Positions 59,536 through 64,000 of a stretch of 64,000 bases of DNA are shown one piece after another. Made by a program: the position numbers and the translations under genes. The DNA comes from Polynucleobacter sp. TSB-Sco08W16 (lineage in GTDB: Bacteria; Pseudomonadota; Gammaproteobacteria; Burkholderiales; Burkholderiaceae): NCBI RefSeq assembly GCF_018687455.1, contig NZ_CP061291.1, positions 682,001-746,000 of the forward strand, in the 5' to 3' direction. The notes below the pieces were generated by a model, which did no database searches, was not told where the DNA came from, and saw only the letters and a program-made list of their open reading frames with translations. Every line of letters starts with the position of its first letter. Positions within the stretch are counted from its first letter, which is position 1.

Positions 59536-61338
59536 ATGAATCACCCAAAGCCTTCCGGAGAAGTCAAAGCGGTTGCGGTTGCTACTGCAGATGATTTAAG
59601 GGAGACCATTCGCCGTAAGAGCAAGCTTAAAGGTCGTCAGGCGGATGACGCATCAGTTGCCGAAGTGCGACAACTGATTGGTAATGCACCACATCGTCGT
59701 GATTTGTTAATTGAAAACCTGCATAAGTTAAATGATGAATATCGTGCATTGCATGATCGTCACTTAGTTGCATTGGCAAAAGAAATGAATTTGCCAATGG
59801 CTGAGGTATATGAAGTAGCTACTTTCTATCACCACTTTGAAGTTGTACGTGGCAATGATCCAGTTGCTGATATCACCGTCCGCGTATGTGATGGCATTGC
59901 CTGTGAATTAGCTGGCGCACAAAACCTGCTCACTAAATTACCTGCAATCTTAGGGAACCCAAATGTCAAAGTGATTGCTGCTCCTTGCGTAGGTCGTTGC
60001 GAGCAAGCTCCTGTAGCTGTAGTACATCAATATCCAGTGTTATTTGCAAGTATTGACAAAGTTCAGGCCGCAGTCAGCAATAAATTAACCACTCAACCTT
60101 TGGCAAAAGATGATGGAGCCTTTGAGCCAGGATTGTTGGCGGAGCAGGGCATATCTCAGCAGGGCGAGAATCAAGCGGTTTCGCCTGACTATGTCGGTTA
60201 CGAAGTCTATCGCGCTAAAGGTGGCTATAGTCTGGCAAAAGAAATTGTTGATGGAAAGCGTGATGCTGAAAGCATCATCAAAGCAATGGAAAGCTCTGGC
60301 CTTCGTGGCTTGGGTGGTGCAGGTTTCCCAGCAGGTCGTAAGTGGCGTATTGTTAAAGATCAAGTAGCTCCTAAGCTGATGGCAGTCAATATTGACGAAG
60401 GTGAGCCAGGTACATTCAAAGACCGTACTTATCTTGAGCGCGATCCACATCGTTTTTTAGAAGGTTTATTAATTGCAGCTAATGTTGTGGGCATTGATGC
60501 TTGCTATATTTATCTGCGCGATGAATATCATGGTTGCCGTGAGCTTCTTGAAAAAGAATTGGCGAAGCTCCAAGCAAATCCACCATTCCCCATTCCGAAT
60601 ATTGAATTGCGTCGTGGTGCAGGTGCATATATCTGCGGCGAAGAATCCGCCATGATCGAAAGTATTGAGGGCAAACGTGGTGAGCCTCGGATGCGTCCTC
60701 CTTATATTGCTCAAGTGGGTTTATTTGGTAGACCAACTCTCGAGCACAACTTTGAAACCCTCTATTGGGTACGTGACATTATTTCTCGTGGACCAGAGTG
60801 GTTTAGCTCTTATGGACGCCATGACCGCAAAGGCTTGCGCAGCTTCAGCGTGAGCGGGCGCGTGAAAAAGCCTGGTGTGAAGTTGGCTCCCGCTGGTATC
60901 ACCATTCAAGAATTGATTGATGAATATTGTGGCGGCATGCAAGAGGGTCATCACTTCTATGGCTACTTACCTGGTGGAGCATCGGGTGGTATTTTGCCTG
61001 CAACCATGAATGACATACCGCTAGATTTTGATACCTTGCAACCCTATGGATGCTTTATTGGTTCTGCAGCTGTCATGGTATTTAGTGATAAAGACAAAGC
61101 TCGCGATATGGCTTTGAATGTGATGCACTTCTTTGAGCATGAGAGCTGTGGTCAATGTACGCCGTGCCGTGTTGGTACAGGAAAAGCCGCTAAGTTGATG
61201 CAAGCCAAATCTTGGGATCAGGAAACACTTGAAGACTTAGCTACCGTAATGGTGGATGCTTCGATCTGTGGCCTAGGCCAAGCCGCACCAAATCCTATTC
61301 GTTGTATTCATAAATATTTCCCGCAAGAAGTTGCTTAA
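59536..61338 (+). CDS. NAD-dependent formate dehydrogenase beta subunit, NuoE-NuoF fusion
   Basis: The 600-residue protein joins a NuoE/FdsG-like thioredoxin-fold domain to a NuoF/FdsB-like domain. The first (about 40-200) has cysteines in VRVCDGIACELAG and APCVGRCEQAP for a 2Fe-2S cluster. The second (220-600) has the NADH/FMN motif GLRGLGGAGFPAGRKW, GEPGTFKDRTYLERDPHRF, GAYICGEESAMIESIEGKRG and a 4Fe-4S motif HESCGQCTPCRVGTGK. Because a formate dehydrogenase alpha subunit follows 28 bases later, this is the diaphorase part of a soluble NAD-linked formate dehydrogenase and not complex I. The fused form resembles that of FDH1 enzymes in methylotrophs. It transfers electrons from formate to NAD+. 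Confidence 0.92.
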   Translation: MNHPKPSGEVKAVAVATADDLRETIRRKSKLKGRQADDASVAEVRQLIGNAPHRRDLLIENLHKLNDEYRALHDRHLVALAKEMNLPMAEVYEVATFYHHFEVVRGNDPVADITVRVCDGIACELAGAQNLLTKLPAILGNPNVKVIAAPCVGRCEQAPVAVVHQYPVLFASIDKVQAAVSNKLTTQPLAKDDGAFEPGLLAEQGISQQGENQAVSPDYVGYEVYRAKGGYSLAKEIVDGKRDAESIIKAMESSGLRGLGGAGFPAGRKWRIVKDQVAPKLMAVNIDEGEPGTFKDRTYLERDPHRFLEGLLIAANVVGIDACYIYLRDEYHGCRELLEKELAKLQANPPFPIPNIELRRGAGAYICGEESAMIESIEGKRGEPRMRPPYIAQVGLFGRPTLEHNFETLYWVRDIISRGPEWFSSYGRHDRKGLRSFSVSGRVKKPGVKLAPAGITIQELIDEYCGGMQEGHHFYGYLPGGASGGILPATMNDIPLDFDTLQPYGCFIGSAAVMVFSDKDKARDMALNVMHFFEHESCGQCTPCRVGTGKAAKLMQAKSWDQETLEDLATVMVDASICGLGQAAPNPIRCIHKYFPQEVA

Positions 61339-61366
61339 TCAGAGATCAGGGAAGAACGAGACAAAT

Positions 61367-64000
61367 ATGAACGCACCAACCAATCCAAAAGAACTCGAAT
61401 TGCAAACCGTTGAGTTCAAATTAGACGGCAAGACCATTGTTTCCTATGAAGGTGAAACAATTCTGAAGGCTGCAAAACGCCACGGTATTGATATTCCACA
61501 TCTATGCTTTAAAGACGGCTACCGCGCTGATGGCAACTGCCGTGCTTGCGTAGTCGAAATCAATGGCGAGCGTACCTTGGCACCTAGTTGCTGTAGGAGC
61601 GCAACGCCAGGCATGGAAGTGAAGGCCAATAGCGAACGCGCTGTAAAGAGCCAAAAGCTTGTTCTCGAGATGTTGCTCTCTGATATGCCAGATGAAGGCT
61701 TTAAGTGGGTGGGGGATAGCAAAGAGGAGGAGCAAAACAATCAACATGGTGAGCTGAGTACTTGGGCTACCCGTATGGATGTGACAGTGCGCCCAGAACT
61801 CAAAGCTTTACGTCGTGAGAAGGTTGCCAATGACATTTCTCATCCAGCAATGGCTGTAAATTTAGATGCTTGTATTCAATGTAATCGTTGTGTACGCGCT
61901 TGTCGTGAAGAGCAGGTCAATGATGTGATCGGTTATGCGATGCGTGGCGCTCATAGCGAGATCGTGTTCGATCTAAATGATCCTATGGGCGAGAGTACTT
62001 GTGTTGCTTGTGGCGAGTGTGTGCAGGCATGCCCAACCGGTGCATTAATGCCTAAAGGATTAATTGGCTCACAAACAGTGGATCGTAAGGTTGATTCTGT
62101 TTGCCCATTCTGCGGTGTCGGTTGCCAAATTACTTACAACGTTAAGGATGAAAAGATTGTTAGCGTAGAAGGTCGTGATGGCCCAGCCAATCACAATCGT
62201 CTGTGTGTAAAAGGGCGCTTTGGTATGGACTATATCCATAATCCACAGCGCTTAACTAAGCCGCTAATTCGTAAGCCTGGCGTTCCTAAAGATGAGTCAA
62301 TGCTCGAAGGGAAGCAAGATTGGTCTGACATTTTCCGTGAAGCGACTTGGGAAGAGGCGCTCGATTTTGCTGGTGGCAAATTAAAGGCTCTCAAAGATCA
62401 GTATGGCAATAAAGTGCTTGCTGGTTTTGGTTCTGCAAAAGGCAGCAACGAAGAAGCCTATTTATTCCAGAAATTAGTCCGTACTGGATTTGGTAGCAAT
62501 AACGTTGATCACTGCACCCGTCTCTGCCACGCCTCATCCGTAGCGGCCTTGTTAGAGGGCGTGGGATCTGGTGCGGTAAGTAATCAGGTGAATGACGTTG
62601 AGCACTCTAGCTTGATTTTCTTGATTGGATCAAATCCAACAGCCAACCACCCAGTGGCTGCTACCTGGTTTAAGAACGCTGCTAAACGCGGCGCCAAGAT
62701 TGTGTTGTGTGATCCGCGTAAGACTGAGATTAGTAAGCATGCTTGGCGTACGATGCAGTTCAAGCCAGACACTGATGTGGCAATGCTGAACGCCCTGATT
62801 TACACGATTATTGAAGAGGGCTTGGCGGATAAAGACTTTATAGCGAACCGCTCTAATAACTTCGAGGCTTTAAAAGAAAATATTAAAGGCTACAGTCCAG
62901 AAGCAATGGCACCGATCTGTGGCATTCCGGCAGAGACCTTGCGCGAAGTCGCCAGAGAATTTGCTACTACTAAGTCAGCGATGATTTTGTGGGGTATGGG
63001 TGTTAGCCAACACGTGCACGGTACTGATAATGCACGTTGCTTAATTGCCTTGGTCAGCATCACCGGTCAAATTGGTAAGCCTGGCTCAGGTTTGCATCCA
63101 TTGCGTGGTCAAAACAATGTGCAGGGTGCCAGTGATGCTGGTTTGATTCCGATGATGTTCCCGAACTATCAACGCGTTGATAATCCAGAGGCGCATGCCT
63201 GGTTTGAAAAGTTCTGGGATACACCACTGGATAAGAAGCCTGGCTATACCGTGGTAGAGATCATGCATAAGATCACTGCACCCGATAGTGATCCAGACAA
63301 AATTCGCGGCATGTATGTTGAGGGTGAAAACCCAGCCATGAGCGATCCTGATTTAAATCATGCACGTCATGCTTTGGCGTCTTTAGAGCATTTAGTAGTG
63401 CAAGACATCTTCATGACCGAAACCGCACTACTGGCAGACGTTGTATTGCCAGCAAGTGCATGGCCAGAGAAGGTGGGAACAGCAAGCAACACCGACCGTA
63501 TGGTGCAGATGGGCAAGAAGGCAATTAATCCTCCAGGTGATGCTAAGGCAGACCTGTGGATCATTCAAGAAATTGCCAAGCGTATGGGTTTGAACTGGAA
63601 TTACCAGGGTTCTGATGATGGCGTTGCAGCCGTTTATGACGAAATGCGCCAAGCCATGCACGCTGCTATCAATGGCATTACTTGGGAGCGTCTTGAAAAA
63701 GAATCGAGTGTGACTTATCCATGCTTAAGTGCAGAAGATCCGGGTCGCCCGATCGTATTTGACGATAGTTTTGATACTCCGGATGGTAAGGTGAAACTGG
63801 TTCCTGCTGACATCATTCCAGCAAATGAGCGTCCAGATACTGAGTACCCATTTGTTCTCATTACAGGCCGTCAGCTTGAACACTGGCATACCGGCAGCAT
63901 GACTCGTCGTGCAACCGTATTAGATGCTATTGAACCAATGGCTACTGTATCTATGCATGGTGAGGATATGACCCAGTTAGGCGTTACTGCTGGGGATGTC
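61367..64000 (+). CDS. fdsA: Formate dehydrogenase alpha subunit (Mo/W-bis-MGD), 3' end outside the window
   Basis: The gene starts at ATG 61367 and is open to the right edge (878 codons visible). Residues 1-80 are a 2Fe-2S domain with C47, C58, C61 and C75. Two 4Fe-4S sites follow (C169-x2-C172-x2-C175-x3-C179 and C212-x2-C215-x2-C218-x3-C222). A further 4Fe-4S motif, CPFCGVGC, begins at C246. The molybdenum ligand is expected to be C387, followed by H388, in HCTRLCHASS, the same Cys-His pair used by FdsA of Rhodobacter capsulatus (C386-H387 there). The enzyme therefore uses Cys and not selenocysteine. It oxidises formate to CO2 and passes electrons to the fused beta subunit. Formate may come from PurU. 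Confidence 0.95.
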   Translation, partial: MNAPTNPKELELQTVEFKLDGKTIVSYEGETILKAAKRHGIDIPHLCFKDGYRADGNCRACVVEINGERTLAPSCCRSATPGMEVKANSERAVKSQKLVLEMLLSDMPDEGFKWVGDSKEEEQNNQHGELSTWATRMDVTVRPELKALRREKVANDISHPAMAVNLDACIQCNRCVRACREEQVNDVIGYAMRGAHSEIVFDLNDPMGESTCVACGECVQACPTGALMPKGLIGSQTVDRKVDSVCPFCGVGCQITYNVKDEKIVSVEGRDGPANHNRLCVKGRFGMDYIHNPQRLTKPLIRKPGVPKDESMLEGKQDWSDIFREATWEEALDFAGGKLKALKDQYGNKVLAGFGSAKGSNEEAYLFQKLVRTGFGSNNVDHCTRLCHASSVAALLEGVGSGAVSNQVNDVEHSSLIFLIGSNPTANHPVAATWFKNAAKRGAKIVLCDPRKTEISKHAWRTMQFKPDTDVAMLNALIYTIIEEGLADKDFIANRSNNFEALKENIKGYSPEAMAPICGIPAETLREVAREFATTKSAMILWGMGVSQHVHGTDNARCLIALVSITGQIGKPGSGLHPLRGQNNVQGASDAGLIPMMFPNYQRVDNPEAHAWFEKFWDTPLDKKPGYTVVEIMHKITAPDSDPDKIRGMYVEGENPAMSDPDLNHARHALASLEHLVVQDIFMTETALLADVVLPASAWPEKVGTASNTDRMVQMGKKAINPPGDAKADLWIIQEIAKRMGLNWNYQGSDDGVAAVYDEMRQAMHAAINGITWERLEKESSVTYPCLSAEDPGRPIVFDDSFDTPDGKVKLVPADIIPANERPDTEYPFVLITGRQLEHWHTGSMTRRATVLDAIEPMATVSMHGEDMTQLGVTAGDV

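Noticed and set aside
59536..61338. Complex I NuoE/NuoF genes
   Set aside because: A formate dehydrogenase alpha subunit follows directly and no other nuo gene is present, so the diaphorase part of formate dehydrogenase fits better.

Overview
The window looks like chromosomal DNA of a free-living betaproteobacterium of the Burkholderiaceae. The moderate GC content, dense operons, Bug/TctC binding protein, FdsGB-FdsA formate dehydrogenase, class I fumarase and iorAB-soxXYZA block would fit a Polynucleobacter-like freshwater bacterium. That assignment is inference from gene content, not a database match. I see no insertion sequence, prophage, integrase or CRISPR array. No gene-free stretch exceeds about 190 bases. 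Three tRNA genes (His-GTG, Leu-TAA, Ser-GGA) are present and intact.

Layout. 1-7353: the end of a fatty acid hydroxylase/sterol desaturase-like gene, then a leftward operon of two transglutaminase-fold proteins and a permuted ATP-grasp/alpha-E fusion. 7541-13139: housekeeping and small genes (ScpB-like decarboxylase, RluA-type pseudouridine synthase, glutamate synthase-like flavoprotein, a two-gene unit of small proteins, DusA). 13193-25698: tRNA-His, then a cyclic-di-GMP and exopolysaccharide region. An HD-GYP gene and a Cache-GGDEF gene converge on a leftward wecB-nfrB-nfrA-DUF4434 operon. An alanine-rich coiled-coil gene follows, then a GAF-HD-GYP/GGDEF pair. 25726-32277: Pif1-like helicase, gamma-glutamyltransferase with a Bug-type binding protein, omega-amino acid aminotransferase and LrgAB. 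32425-37164: one rightward operon in which a two-subunit molybdenum hydroxylase precedes soxX, soxY, soxZ and soxA; soxB and soxCD are not in the window, and SoxY lacks its usual carrier arm. 37193-41445: PurU, two small envelope proteins and a penicillin acylase. 41580-49152: tRNA-Leu, then a filamentous-hemagglutinin-like exoprotein tightly followed by a DUF4239-like membrane protein and three substrate-binding-fold proteins with no transporter. 49678-53839: a leftward fumarase-murI-tonB-exbB-exbD operon. 54024-61338: acs, tRNA-Ser, an exported amidohydrolase, YciI, a DUF1080 protein, a small lipoprotein, and the fused formate dehydrogenase beta subunit. The alpha subunit runs off the right edge.

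The strongest candidates for a system worth following are: (i) the NfrA/NfrB glycan secretion operon with its own UDP-GlcNAc 2-epimerase, surrounded by four cyclic-di-GMP turnover genes; (ii) the exoprotein plus orphan substrate-binding protein cluster; (iii) the molybdenum hydroxylase-soxXYZA operon with a non-canonical SoxY tail.
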